From: Zygnema circumcarinatum
Lineage: Eukaryota; Streptophyta; Zygnematophyceae; Zygnematales; Zygnemataceae
NCBI GenBank assembly: GCA_037447605.1
Contig: CM074804.1
Coordinates: 1,925,620-1,989,619, forward strand
Length of the DNA stretch: 64,000 nt
Reading direction: 5' to 3'
Shown: positions 11,960 through 24,431 of the stretch, piece by piece
How the letters are laid out: every line of letters begins with the position of its first letter
How positions within the stretch are numbered: the first letter of the stretch is position 1
Made by a program: the position numbers and the translations under genes
Notes under the pieces: generated by a model
What the model was told of the DNA's origin: nothing
Database searches by the model: none
Seen by the model: only the letters and a program-made list of their open reading frames with translations

Positions 11960-14900
11960 GCAGCTCCTCAGAAATTTGCTGCTGGAGTGGCAGTTTGGAT
12001 CCCGGATGAGAAAGAGGTCTTTGTCGAAGGAGCAGTGGTCAGTCAGGACGGTGATCAAGTGGTTGTCCGGAAGGGCGAGGCGGCAACAAAGCCAGCGAAC
12101 TTGGTAAAATTTAACTATTTGAGACACTTATTTGCTACAGGAAACGTGCATTCGTTTTTTGTTGGGTTTAAATGTTGGACAGTGAAGCTTCCGATTCCTG
12201 AATCTTGACACCATGTTGTTTACCGCCAAATGCTTGTTACTCTCCAAAGCAGATTTGCAAATTTTCCATCTTGAAATGTATAAATAACAACAAGGGAACT
12301 CGACTTACATGTTACGGTTCCAGAACTCCATCTATTCTCTTATTCTCTTATAAACTTGAACTCTTAAGAGGTCTACTACATGAAATAGCTTCTTTCTTGT
12401 TGATGCATTCAACGTATTAGTTGGATATACAAAAGACAAGCAATGATGTGGTATTGATCTCACGACGGTGATGCCATCAAATGTACAAAAAATCAACATG
12501 GGGAACCACGAAGAACTGGTCACAGAGGACCTAAGGACAATAGAACATATCTTTGAGCGGAAATCTACTTCTAGGCTCAACAACTCGGCCCTTGAAAATA
12601 ACCTTCTATATATTGGACTGAGATATTTGCATGGGAAAACCCAGCATTTCACTCACTAGAGTTTGGGATTTTTTTTCTTTTTAAGAATTTTCAGGTCACG
12701 GTTAGTTCTTCCGACTGCTATGCGAAAGAAGATGAGGTGGTGGATGACATGACGAAGTTGGTGTACCTGCATGAGCCGGGTGTCCTCAACAACTTGACGA
12801 TTAAGTATGGCCAGGACAGCATATATGTGAGCATCATGCAATCTATGATCTGTTCTGGATCAAGGTTCTTGAGTATTACATTGGGATTCGTGAAAGAAGC
12901 AGAGTTACCTCGGAGACATAGCTCTCATTCAACTTGCATTCGTTTTGCATTCACGTTGTGCTAGAGAAAGTTAAAAAGCAACTGTTCGCCCGGATCGACT
13001 CTTTGATTTTCATGAGTTGAAGAAATTTGAAAATAAGAAGAAAATGTAATTAAAAGAATAATCTGGCCGAATAAGTGTATCACTTTCAAGACCATTTGAT
13101 AGGATCCTTCAAGTGGAAGTAAAACAATTTGCAGATAATGTATCAGAACTATGGCAGAATTTTAGCTCATATGACCATTTTAGTACCGTACACGAAGCCA
13201 TTTTTGTCTTGCCTGACAAGTACAGCACTGGGCCACTAGGTGCTCTATAAAAGATGAGGTAAGTCCTTCCTGGTCAACACGTTGTGATAGACCACCTGCA
13301 TTTGGCTGATGTAACAGACATACACTGGGAGTATCCTCATCGCTGTCAACCCTTTTCAAAGATTCCCAGAATTTTATAACTCATCCATGAGAGCCAAGTA
13401 TCAGAAGGCTCGTTTGGGGGAATTGCCGCCTCATGTATTTGCGGTGGCAGACAGTGCCTATCGGTGAGTTATGACCACCCTTTTTTATCTTTTCCTCTCT
13501 AACTAGTGTGTGTTCCAGCTACGATGTTGTTCCCTTCGACGGTAGCTTGCAGCATTCTAAGCATGGTTTTGCTATGTGTACAGCATTTGCAATGCCTTGA
13601 CCTATGCTCATGTTTTGATTCAGCTAGGATGAACTGACACTGTTAAAAGACTTCAACAATGTGTTGGCCATTTTGGACCCTTGCAGAGCCATGATGAGTT
13701 ACAAGCAGAGCCAATCTATTCTTATCAGTGGAGAATCCGGAGCAGGAAAGACGGAGACCACCAAGCTTGTCATGGAGTACCTGGCAAGTGTGGGGGGGAG
13801 AGCGAAAACAAGCGGGCGCAGTGTAGAGTCGCAAGTGCTGGAGGTAAGCATAATGCTTATTGCCAACTCTTAAAAGCTTATCATGATTTCTTAGAGTTCA
13901 GTGCAAGATGTGGTTATCTCAAAGGGGTGTCAAATCATGTTAGGGCAGTTATGCTTTTACTGGAATGAGCATCACTACCTTGAAAACAAAACAAAGCAGG
14001 GATATCCTGATTTTAGTGCAGGATTTGGGCTTCAGTTCATGGGTCTTTTCATTTTGGCTTTTGGCATGGCAGTCCAATCCCCTCCTTGAGGCATTTGGAA
14101 ATGCGAAGACCATCAGAAACAACAATTCAAGGTGAGGCTTGTACCTCGAGATGCGAGCACCCAATTCCTTTGAAAGGTTAATGATTTTTCTTCTTAAAAT
14201 TCACATGTTAAACCTTTAATTGTCGATCCGTAAGTGAACAAGCTTTTAAAGTATTTCCTTGGTGAACCAAATTCACCGAGGAACTCCGTCATGGCTAGCA
14301 AGCTTGTGGACTCTGGTGATACTAGAAACTACTTCCGCTGACTGTGATAATTCTAGAAAACCACACTGCCGAAGGTGACGGCGCTCTTCCGAATTGAATT
14401 TGGCAGAAAGTGCTGCTAATTTATTGTTCCATGGTTGATGCTTTATGTCCGGAGAACACACTGACTTGAATGAACTGTATGTGAGTTGTTGATTTTTCAT
14501 TCTTCCCAAACTTCATATCAGCAAACTTTTCCGCCTCTCCCTCCAGCATGCATACTGATTGCTTGATGTTGAGGGAGGCAATGCAGCCGCTTCGGAAAAT
14601 ACATCAAGATTCAGTTCAATAAGTGGGGCCGAGTGTCCGGCGCTTCCATCAAGTCGTACCTTCTCGAGCGATCTCGCGTCGTCACCATCGCTGATCCCGA
14701 ACGGAATTACCACTGCTTTTACCAGCTCTGCTATGGGGCATCCCCAGAGGTCGGTAATCTGCACCTGCTTGCACCAACCCTCACAGTGACATGGGGTAAT
14801 GGACCAGCAGAACTGTCTCTGTGGTTTATGTTGCATGTAGCTTCATAAGTCTTTTTTTTCTTCCTTTTTTATGACAGCAAACCCTCCTGAAGGGCTTCTT

Positions 14901-17900
14901 TATGGAGCACGTGTGTCCTTAACAGTACTCAAGCGTCGAAAAAAATAAATGCTTTATATGTTTTTGTCACTTATCCATTTGTAGACTGGGCTTTTGAAGC
15001 CACGCAATTTCCTAGCGATACATGCCAGCTTTTCCTTTTCTAGTGTGTTATGTGTTGACACTTATTCTGATATCAACGATCTTATGAAGCTCTGCTAGTG
15101 GCTAGGCTGAAATTGTGAAACTACCTCAGTTAAGCGGCGTGATTGCAGGAGGTGGAGATCTACAAGCTTCCTCCTCAGGCAGACCGAGCCAAGTCGTTCA
15201 ACTACCTCAACCAAAGTAGTTGCTTCGAGCTGGATGGAGTCAGCAATGCGGAGGAGTTTTGCCACACAAAGCGGGCAATGGATATAATAGGCATCTCCAA
15301 AGCGGAGCAGGTGAGGTCAGACTCGTTGTATTAATAATAAGCATGGAACATTGAAAGTGCTGCTCTTTGGGCCTTGAAGATTCCGAAGATGCGATTGGTC
15401 TTGCTCAACTTAACTTAGCCTTAGCCCTAGCTTCAAGTCTTGTAACTTTTCTTAAGCACCTGTCGATGGCACCTTTACTTTGTCCATCAACAGTTTTCCT
15501 GCAGTTCTTTTCAAGGTAATATGCAGACAATTTGCTGAGAAGGCAACTTAAGTGTTGGGCTGTGCCAGACGTCCATATTTAAGATTGTATCTGCCATTTT
15601 ACATCTCGGAAATATTGACTTCGTGGCGGTGGAGGATGACAATAGTCCCGTCCGCCAAGCATCCGAAGCATGCACGGAACATCTTCAAGCTGCAGCGCAA
15701 CTTTTGGGGTAAGCTGCTGCAAAGTCATAGGACTTGTTCTTTGTACTGCCAAAGACCAAACCAAACCAAAGACCAAAGACCAAAGTGTGGCCTAGGTTTT
15801 GTATGTCCTTTGTAAGATGAGGCCAAAGAAAGATTCATGGGAGATTAACTTGTCTATATTATTCGCGTTTCTTCCAACTAGGCAGTAGGGGGGGGTTCAG
15901 CCTTCTTTAGTTGCAAAACCGTCAAGTTCGCATGATTTCTTGACAAAAAAAGGGATGTTTTGAAACTAATGGGTATCTTTTGCCATACAGGTGTGATGTT
16001 GCTGGATTGGAAAAGTCTCTAGTGTACAGATTCAGGAAAATTTCAGGTCAAATTATTCCCACCCTTTTGGATGTGAAGGGAGCAAGAACTATGAGAGACT
16101 CATTGGCAAAGAACCTCTTCTCGAAGCTCTTTGACTGGTACATACTCAACCCCGCCCTGCTGCACAAAATGCATTCCTATGTCGCGACGAAATTTTGTCT
16201 CTTGGGAGGTTAAAGGATGGTACTATTTTCCATCGCACAGCTGAAACAGGAAGCTCAAAGTGTTTCATTTTGTAAATTCAGAGGAGGGTGCAAAGTCTGG
16301 GAGATTATGCTGGCCAAATTCTGAAATCTACATGTGTTCTGAGATTGGATTGAATTACAGGATTGTGGCGAAGGTGAATAACTCCATTGGAGAAGATCAT
16401 CACTCGGAGATTTCGATCGGCGTCTTAGATATCTACGGCTTTGAGCACTTCAAAGTAAACAGGCATGTCATGTTTCCTTTGCAGCTCGTTGACTGACTAG
16501 CCAGTCTCTTGCTCGCAATCTTGGGCCATTGCATTCCTGATCTCATTCGTGGTCGTTCGGGCCGACTTCTAATCAGCATGAAGTAATGCCGATGTGCAGT
16601 TTTGAGCAATTTTGCATCAACCTCGCCAACGAAAAGCTTCAGCAGCATTTCAACATGGTAAGTGCTCAGTCTCTATTACAGATGTGGGAGACTGTTTGCG
16701 TTTATTTGCATGTGGTAAGCGGAGTTGGCTTTGAATTGTTTTTGGCTGCAGTTCGGACTGATTTCTTCTCCGTTTCTGCTCCTTGGAGAGATTAGGCATA
16801 GATTTGACGAAGCATTTATTTTCAACTAAACAGCTAAACATCAGTGCCGCTCTTTCCTTGTACATAACGCTGGTGGTCTATCCCAGATTCTTTAATCGAT
16901 CCTGGGTCTATCCAGGCTTACAGCTTACAACTGGCGTAATTTTGGGCCTTGCGTTTCCATATGCAGCACGTTCTTAAGATGGAACAAGAGGAGTATGAGA
17001 GAGAGGAGATCAACTGGAGTCGAATTCCTTTTTCGGATAACCAGGACTGTCTAGATCTCATTGAAAAGGTTCGATTACAGAACTTCGTCTCTGTTTAGTT
17101 AGCCATATAGTCACAGAGGTATAAACAGATCTGGTGCCATGTAAACAGCGAGGGCCATTCATTTTAACAATGAATGGAGACGTCACCCTGCTTGCTTGTA
17201 CGACCAACATTACCACCGGATGCCAAGTCTCCAGTAATGAGAGCTTGTTGTGGGGGTTTTAGGGTTGTTCTGACTGCATGGATACATGGGGGGAGGTCTC
17301 GTGCAGGACAAGGGAGGAATTCTCTCAATTCTTGACTCCGACTGGTGAGTTGCCGTCCTTAAATGTTTTAGTTGCGTTGGATAATCGTCCACTGTCAAGT
17401 GGATGACTGTCTTTTTTTTCCTTTGTTGTAGTATGCTATATGCAGCTTTACATGGGCTCATGTTCCATCGATGCGTCTTCAGTTCATAAATCTCTTTCCT
17501 TTCCTTTTCTACATATCTTGAAACACATGATCTTGTTGCCTGTGCGTTGTTCTGGACCGTTCTCACCATTGGAGGTAGTGTTGTTTGCGTTGTGTCCATA
17601 GCAAGCTGGGCACAAAGGCCCCCAAAGATTTCACTCGCACACTGCAGCAGCAGTTCTCCTCTCACAGGCGCTTTTATATGGGGAAATCCTCTCGCACGGA
17701 TTTCACGCTTGAGCATTACGCGGGAAAAGTAAACATCTACTGCTCAACGTGGTTAAACTGTTTGAACTTGTTTTGTTCATGGTGGTTGGTCGTCACATTG
17801 TTTTGAGCTAAGGCTAAGTGATAATGTTGGTCGTAATGTTGCTCTCATTTTTCAGCCAGCACTTGGCCTTTGCAGGTTACTTATAGCACAGAAGAGTTTA

Positions 17901-20900
17901 TGTCGAAAAATTTGGATGCCGTAAACCCGGAACATCACAAGCTCCTTTCAGCCTCGACAAATGAGCTCATCGCTTCAATGTTTCCAAAGGGTGGAGACTT
18001 GGAAATGACCAATCAATTCATGTCTCTTGGACTCTCGTTCAAGGTAAGAAACTTCATTTCTTTTTCCTTTTCAAGTTGTGAACGCTTCACCTAAAGACTT
18101 CGCATTTCTGATAGATAGAATGTCCAGTAGATACTGGCTTCCTTTGCGCTTTATATTTCGTCTTGAAGGAGGGGTATAGTAGACCCCCCTATATGTCAAG
18201 AACTGTATGAGTATAGGCGGCGCTAAACCAAAATTACGAAGTTGTATTTTTCCTCTGTTGCAGAAGCAACTGGCTGAGCTGATGGAAACACTGAATGAAA
18301 CGGAGCCCATGTACATCCGTTGCGTTAAACCGAACTCAAAGAATCAGCCGCGGACTTTTGAGCGCCAGCTCGTTATGACGCAGCTTAGATCTGGGGTGGG
18401 TTTTTCTGTCATTTTTCTTGTCTGTTGAATGGGAAACTGTAGTCATCCAGGAACAGAAAATGCCTTCCTCAGCTCCGGTAGGAGATTATTCTACATGTAT
18501 ATGTGAATATGCATGTAATATTTTTGTGTATGTTGCATGTAGATATCAATATAAACACATACATTCTTTCTTGAGTACATAAATAGTAAGTACATATGTG
18601 TGTGTGTGTGTGTGTGTGTGTGTTTATGCTATATAATCATAAAGCATAAACATAAGTAAATATAAGGGTTGGCGCTGCATTGTCTCCCCACCAGTGCAGG
18701 GGGTGCTGGAGGCAGTGCGAATGTGCTCGGCGGGCTACCCCACGAGGAGGGCCTTTCAGGACTTCGCCGACCGCTTCCGAATCCTCGCGAGAATGCCGCT
18801 CACTATGGAGTATGGGGCATTCCTCGCAGTCAAAATTTTACAAATTGAACTTAAACAAACAAATATGAAGACAAAAATAATTTATCCTGGTCTCAATAAA
18901 AATATGAAACGTTTTCCTCGTCTTTTTCTCTCAGGCTTCCTTGTGTTTTAGACGGGCCTTCCAAACCCACTAGCATACGCGGGTCAATCCCCATGAAGGG
19001 ACTTAGAGAGGGAAGGAGCCCGTGATGCAACAACCGCTGAAAGAGGAAACGGAGCGCAAAGATGTTTTAGTTTTGTCTGAGTTGTGGGGTCATGTATGTT
19101 CCTGTCTTGTTTTTCTTGCAAGCATTATTAGCCATTATTGTGAACCACCGTTATGGACCTGCATCTTGCCGCTGAAAAAACTAGCTAGTTTTCTAGCCTG
19201 TTTGCTCTCCTGTTGCCAACAATGACTCGCCATGTTGTTATGTGTCTTTCGTCCTTCTTTTTCTTCCCTTTATTTTTCGGTCGTGCTCTTTGTTGGTTGC
19301 CCTGTGCAGCCTGAGCGAAAAGAAAGTTTGCCAGCTGCTGATGGAAAGGACTAATCTTTCCGACTACCAGGTAAGCAAACCGTTATGGACCCTCCCATTT
19401 CTCCTCTTGTGTAAAACGCATGTGCTTTCGCTCTGTTCAAGCAATTTTCTCACAATCAGTCTGCCTAGCTCTAGTGACGAAGCAGTGAAGCATTTAATGT
19501 CCTTTTCAGTTATACTATTGATTAGGATATAATCAATAGGATTAAATTAGGATATTAATCATAAAATGCCGGTGCTGTTGTGAGCAGATTGGAAAAACCA
19601 AAATTTTCTTGAGAGCTGGTCAGATGGTTCAGTTGGACACTCTGCTCTCCAATCAAAGGGAGGCAGCCACAAAGATTCAAAAGCACGTTCGCCGCTTTTG
19701 GTTCTTAAGGGAACGGAGTGGGGCCTCTCTGCGTCTTCAGACTTGGTGGAGAGGTGGGTCGTACTATGCTATGTAGATGACTCAGGGGAGGATTTGTAGA
19801 GCCTTTGAAACTCCACCCACTTCAATCATGGTCCAAGAGTTTCTTCTTTTGGGATTTTAACCGCAGGCCTACGTAGTGATTCGGTTATGACCTCGTGTTT
19901 TGCTGTGTATAATTCAATTATAGTTCGCCTTGGAAACTCTCATGCCCAGTTATTGCTAAGTCGTTTGCGGTCGGTTTGATTGTTCGTCCTGGCAGGTGTG
20001 TTGGGAAAGTTGGCTGAAAAGAGTCGGAGAGAGGCCCACACGAAAGCAGCCCTTGTTTTCCAGAAGAATGCGCGCATGCGGAAGGAACGAGCCTATTTTC
20101 TGGCTCTGAAACGAGCGGCAAAGCTCTGTCAGAAGCTGCTCCGGCAACGGTTGGAGGACAACATGGAGCTTGCAATGAGCATCCGGGTGCGCGCCTTTTT
20201 GCTATCACGGAACTTGCTCACCGAAGTTTGTGTCTTAAAGGTTACTTATTTCAGTGGAGGAGCGGTGGTGTTAGCATCCGAAACTTACTGTGTCTGGAGA
20301 TGAGAGTACCTTAGCTGCAGTGGCTGAGTCTGGACATGGTCTGTCAGTCCTGAAATTGAGACAAGGCACGAAAGCTAGCTACACTGCGTACGAAAAATGG
20401 CAGCGGAAAAGACAACGACCGTCAGTAGTAGTCAACGATAGTGACCATCCTGATGGGTCCATCAATACCCATTCAGGACCATTCTTATCTACGACATCCA
20501 CATACAACCTCTTTGCGCCTCCCCTCCCCCACCCGAACCCCCCCCACTTCTCTCTCTCTCCCTCTCTCTCTCTCCCTCACTCGCTTTCTCCCCCTCTCTC
20601 TTTCTCTCTCTCCTTCAATCTTCCTCTGATGAAATTGCACGGCGGTGCAGGCAGGAGTGGACCGCAAGCTGGCCAGTAAAGCAGAGCGATTTGCGAGGGC
20701 GAAGCTGGACGCTGCTCTTGCGCAGATGCGCGGCTTTGAGGCGCAGGTCGACCAGAAGGCGCGGGAGCTCGTCGGCCTTCAAGCAGACCTCGCCCTCGCA
20801 AGGGAGGCAGCAACGGGGGCCGCTCTCGCAGTCGAGAAGATTACGGGAGAGAGGGAGGCAATTTTGGACTCGCTCATGGTACTTGCAGGGCAGCAGGGTC

Positions 20901-23900
20901 TGTCAAGTAGGGGAATGCTCGTTGCTGGGGATGCTTTTGTTCAACGTGTGGGGATTGTCTGTGTGATTATGGATGGATGGATGGATGGATGGATGGATGG
21001 ATGGATGGATGGATGGATGGATGGATGGATGGATGGATGGATGGGTGGATGGATGGATGGATGGATGGATGGATGGATGGATGGATGGATGGATGGATGG
21101 ATGGATGGATGGATGGATGGGTGGATGTCATAGATGCTTTTTGAGTTACTATCATCTAGGTAACCTGAGCTGTGGGCTCATTAAGTTTTGGTTGTGAGGG
21201 AGGGGATTATTCTACGGGCAACCACCTGCAAGATACGTAAACTCCCTCTGTTCGTTTGAGTGCAGGCTCAAGAGGAGGAAGAAAGGAGAGAAGAGAAGGA
21301 GGAGATAGATTTGGAAATGAGGGAACTTCAGGAGCGGCTTCAGGAAATGCAGGATAAGCTTGCTGAGTAAGTTCCCAACTGCCACTTTATTACTATCTGA
21401 CCACTTGTATTACTGGATTTCCATTGCTTGAGCCGGCGCAAAAAGAGAAAGAAAGAAGAGGTGAAAGGGGGAGGGGGGTTGCGATACATTTTTCTGTTGC
21501 ACTATCTCTGTTATGAATGCTCAGTAGGGCCATGTTCGACTTGGGGCCTGCAGGAAAGAGCAGGAGGTCAAAGCCTTGAGTAATCGGCTTGCTGCTATAC
21601 CAACAAATGTGAAAATTCCAGAGATGCCTCTCGACGAGCAGCAGGTGCATACTTGTCAAAGTCTTCACGAGTGAATTGACTCGTTTCCTCGACTCCTTTG
21701 TATTGTTTGAAGCTTCTTTTGAAGAGGGAAACCAGATCTATGACAATCACAAGTTCGAAACAGTAACTGGACCTTTAGGCGGGTTGAAAGGAAACACTGC
21801 AATTCTCTTGTACATTCTTGTCGCATATCGGTTTATACCAGTATACGACGCTTCTCCATATATCTCACTATCTCCCTGCCAGATTGGTTCGGATGCAGTA
21901 CACATGGCCGACTGTTTGTCCGACTGGGTCTTCTGATAAGCAGGACCGCCACCACATTCAAGCCAAAACTTCCTATATTTGAAAATGCTGCCCTAGCACC
22001 TGTTTACCCTTGTTCTGGTGGCGTTCCATTGGCTAATGATTAGTCTGTTTTGTGGATTTCAGGCCACGCTATTACGAGAGATTGGCAACAGCAATTTGGG
22101 GTTTGAAAATGGCCATGCAGTCGCTGCTTCGATGGTTTTCAAGGCCCTTCTGAGGTGGAAAATTTTCGAGGCAGAGAGGACCAACACATTTGATCGGGTG
22201 GTATACACTTTCCAACAAGCAGCTCGGAATGGCAACTATAGCACTCTCTCTTACTGGCTCTCCAACACCATCACCCTTTACTATCTTGTTGACAATGTGA
22301 TCTATGAAGCGGGTTCCACGAAAAGTATTCGGCCGTTTTCCCTCTTCAGCAAACGTGAAACTAGCTCGCAGCGTGTCGAACATGTAGACACTATGCTGTT
22401 CAAGCTGCAGTTAGGCACGTCGGTTGAACGGCTATATGTTACAATTCGTGATTCTGTGAAAGCAGAGCTCAACAGTCACCTCACATTGGTGAGTTCTTAC
22501 AACTTACGAACCTGAAAAAAAAAAAAAAAAAAAAATACTGAAAGCTCTTCAAACTCTTAAGAGCACCCTAACTTACAGTTGTGATTACGAATGGGAATGT
22601 GTCAGGGACCCCAGCCTATGGCTAATGGGGATGGAGGGAGCTCAGCCTCCACTCCCAACAAAAGGCTCCTCTCTCGGAACACAAGTTCTTTGCGCGCTCA
22701 AGTGGACGATAACTGGAGAGCAATTCTCGATTGTCTCAAAAACGTTCTCACTGTCATGCGGCGGAACTATATTCCTCCGCTCCTTGTGCACTTCCTTCTG
22801 AAACAGCTTCTAAACTTTATTGACACGACGGTCTTCAACAGGTCCGGAGCAAGAATGGCCATGCTTAGACACTTCGATACTTTGCTTTTCCTTGTTGTCT
22901 GGTTGGTTTACTTTTTGAATGCTTGCGTACTGCTCATTATCAGTTTCTTTGCCGTTTGAATGCCAGTCATTGCGAAATATGTAGCCTACAGAGAGAACTA
23001 GCGAATGGATCTAATTTTTCACTCAAATGAATCATAAGACCTCGCGGAACTCTTATTTGGGGAACATGGGTCTGAACGTGGGTCATTATAAATCAAACAG
23101 AGGACGAAAGCTATGCATTGATAGGGTCGGACTTTCTCTATTTGGTGCATACCGGTCTTGAAGCAGCATGAGAGTGTAACGTCGGGAGGAGAAAGTAACA
23201 CCTTTAACCTCAAACCTCCAAGCGAGCTGTTAAACATTAAAATTCTGACCCAGGGTTCGCTGATGTCCAATGCCGAAGTCGCAGTTTGATGGTGCGAAGT
23301 CCTTGGTGCCCATGCACATACAGCAATGGCGTGGCTATGGGAGAGGGACTTTCGAAGGTGATCGAGTGGCTCTCAGTGGAGGTAGACGAGTGGTTAGCCA
23401 TGCAGCTTGGACCAGAGACTCCCCCCTTGAAGAAAGAGCTTTGCCACATTCAGCAGGCTATCTTCTTTCTGGTAGGTGCACTTACGGTTGGTGGCAAGTC
23501 ACCAACTAACTTCTGGGTGATTAAACATTACTTTATTCCTTCGCTTTCCTCCTCTATCGTTCTCCCTCTCCCTCTCCCTCTCCTCTTCCTCTGCCTCTGC
23601 CTCTGCCCCTCTCTCTCTCCCTCGCTATCTCTCCCTCCCTCTCGCTCTCCCCTCCTCCCCCCCATCCCTCCCCCTTGTTCCCCCTCTCCCCCTCTCTCTC
23701 CGCCTGTCTCTCCCTCCCCCTTCCTCTCGCTCAATCGATGACAGTTCTTCTTCTTCCGATTTTATCAGTTGATAGATGACAAGCCGAAGCTGAGCCTCGA
23801 GGACATTCGGCAGCTGTGCCCCGCTCTGAGCATGAACCAGCTCGTGCACATCTGCATATGGTACGACGACGATAAGCGCACCTCCCAGGGAGTGGAGCCC

Positions 23901-24431
23901 GCCGTCATTGAGCTCATGTGGGCCCACATGCTGGAGGACTCGCCCATGCAGCTGCGGGAGGACGACAGGTGACTGTGCTTGCCTCTCCTATATGGGTGCT
24001 TATATGATGCTCTTTGGAATAGAGTGAGGATGCTGATGCTGATGCTGATGCTGATGCTGATGCTGATGCTGATGCTGATGCTGATGCTGATGCTGATGCT
24101 GACGGATGCTGTGTGGCCAAACAGCTCTCCAGGAGAGGCTCGGGACCAGCTCGGAATTCAGGGCAAGAGGAGGGAAGAGCATTGGTATAGTCTTGCAGTG
24201 TGTTCAAAAGCTTTGACTGCGACGCGTTGATTGATAAGGGGGTGGTTTCACTTGGATGGCAGGATACCCTTCGGGATTGATGAGATCGTGGCCTCTATGA
24301 TGAATTTTGAAATCGATGAAGTGCAGCCCCCTGGGGAGCTGCTTCAAGCCGGCCTCCATTTTTTGCTACAGAACACCAACGCAACCCACTCAGGGAAGCA
24401 CCTCCACTGGCGGATGCCCTCCATAGGTTAG
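11960..24431 (+). CDS. Class XI myosin heavy chain
   Basis: 28 exons join in phase to about 1,380 residues: 11960-12103, 12695-12826, 13318-13463, 13687-13843, 14073-14131, 14587-14749, 15149-15310, 15569-15708, 15991-16137, 16361-16462, 16600-16657, 16967-17068, 17307-17344, 17602-17728, 17876-18043, 18264-18395, 18700-18809, 19310-19370, 19588-19753, 19996-20186, 20651-20878, 21266-21366, 21554-21644, 22063-22488, 22606-22841, 23285-23471, 23769-23968, 24263-24431. Order: SH3-like N-terminus; motor with P-loop GESGAGKT (about 156), switch I NNNSSRFGK, switch II DIYGFE and the [19 protein letters not shown] converter approach; about four IQ motifs; roughly 140 residues of coiled coil; DIL/globular tail. 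Class XI motors carry organelles along actin. The family usually has six IQs and about 1,500 residues. The first exon is unresolved; ATG at 11540 followed by GTTAGT would give Met-Ala-Ala-Pro. Confidence 0.93.
12453..12572 (+). repeat. Dispersed repeat relic in myosin intron
   Basis: This segment of the first located intron (12104-12694) matches the reverse complement of about 29334-29456. Both encode a similar short peptide around [19 protein letters not shown] in one frame. Both also contain the palindrome-like GATGCCATCAAATGTAC. It is not part of the myosin and looks like a fragment of a dispersed repeat family. Confidence 0.8.
18597..18622 (+). repeat. (TG)n microsatellite
   Basis: Thirteen TG units in the myosin intron before exon 18700-18809. 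Confidence 0.9.
20519..20630 (+). repeat. Pyrimidine tract before a myosin 3' splice site
   Basis: CT-rich run of over 100 bp (CCCTCTCTCTC-like) on the coding strand, followed by the acceptor GGTGCAG and the coiled-coil exon at 20651. Comparable tracts precede acceptors at 11960, 23769 and 27035. Confidence 0.8.
20969..21127 (+). repeat. (ATGG)n microsatellite
   Basis: About 39 ATGG units with two single-base variants, inside the myosin intron between 20878 and 21266. Frames in it (repeating Met-Asp-Gly-Trp, or Ser-Ile-His-Pro on the reverse strand) are artefacts. Confidence 0.95.
23531..23740 (+). repeat. Long CT tract in myosin intron
   Basis: Roughly 200 bp almost purely of C and T on the sense strand, ending about 30 bp before the acceptor TTTTATCAG of the exon at 23769. 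It behaves as an extended polypyrimidine tract. Confidence 0.82.
24029..24102 (+). repeat. (ATGCTG)n repeat
   Basis: About twelve hexamer units in the last myosin intron (23969-24262). Not coding in the myosin model. Confidence 0.92.

Noticed and set aside
20967-21155. Open frames over the (ATGG)n microsatellite
   Set aside because: Pure simple-sequence translation inside a myosin intron.
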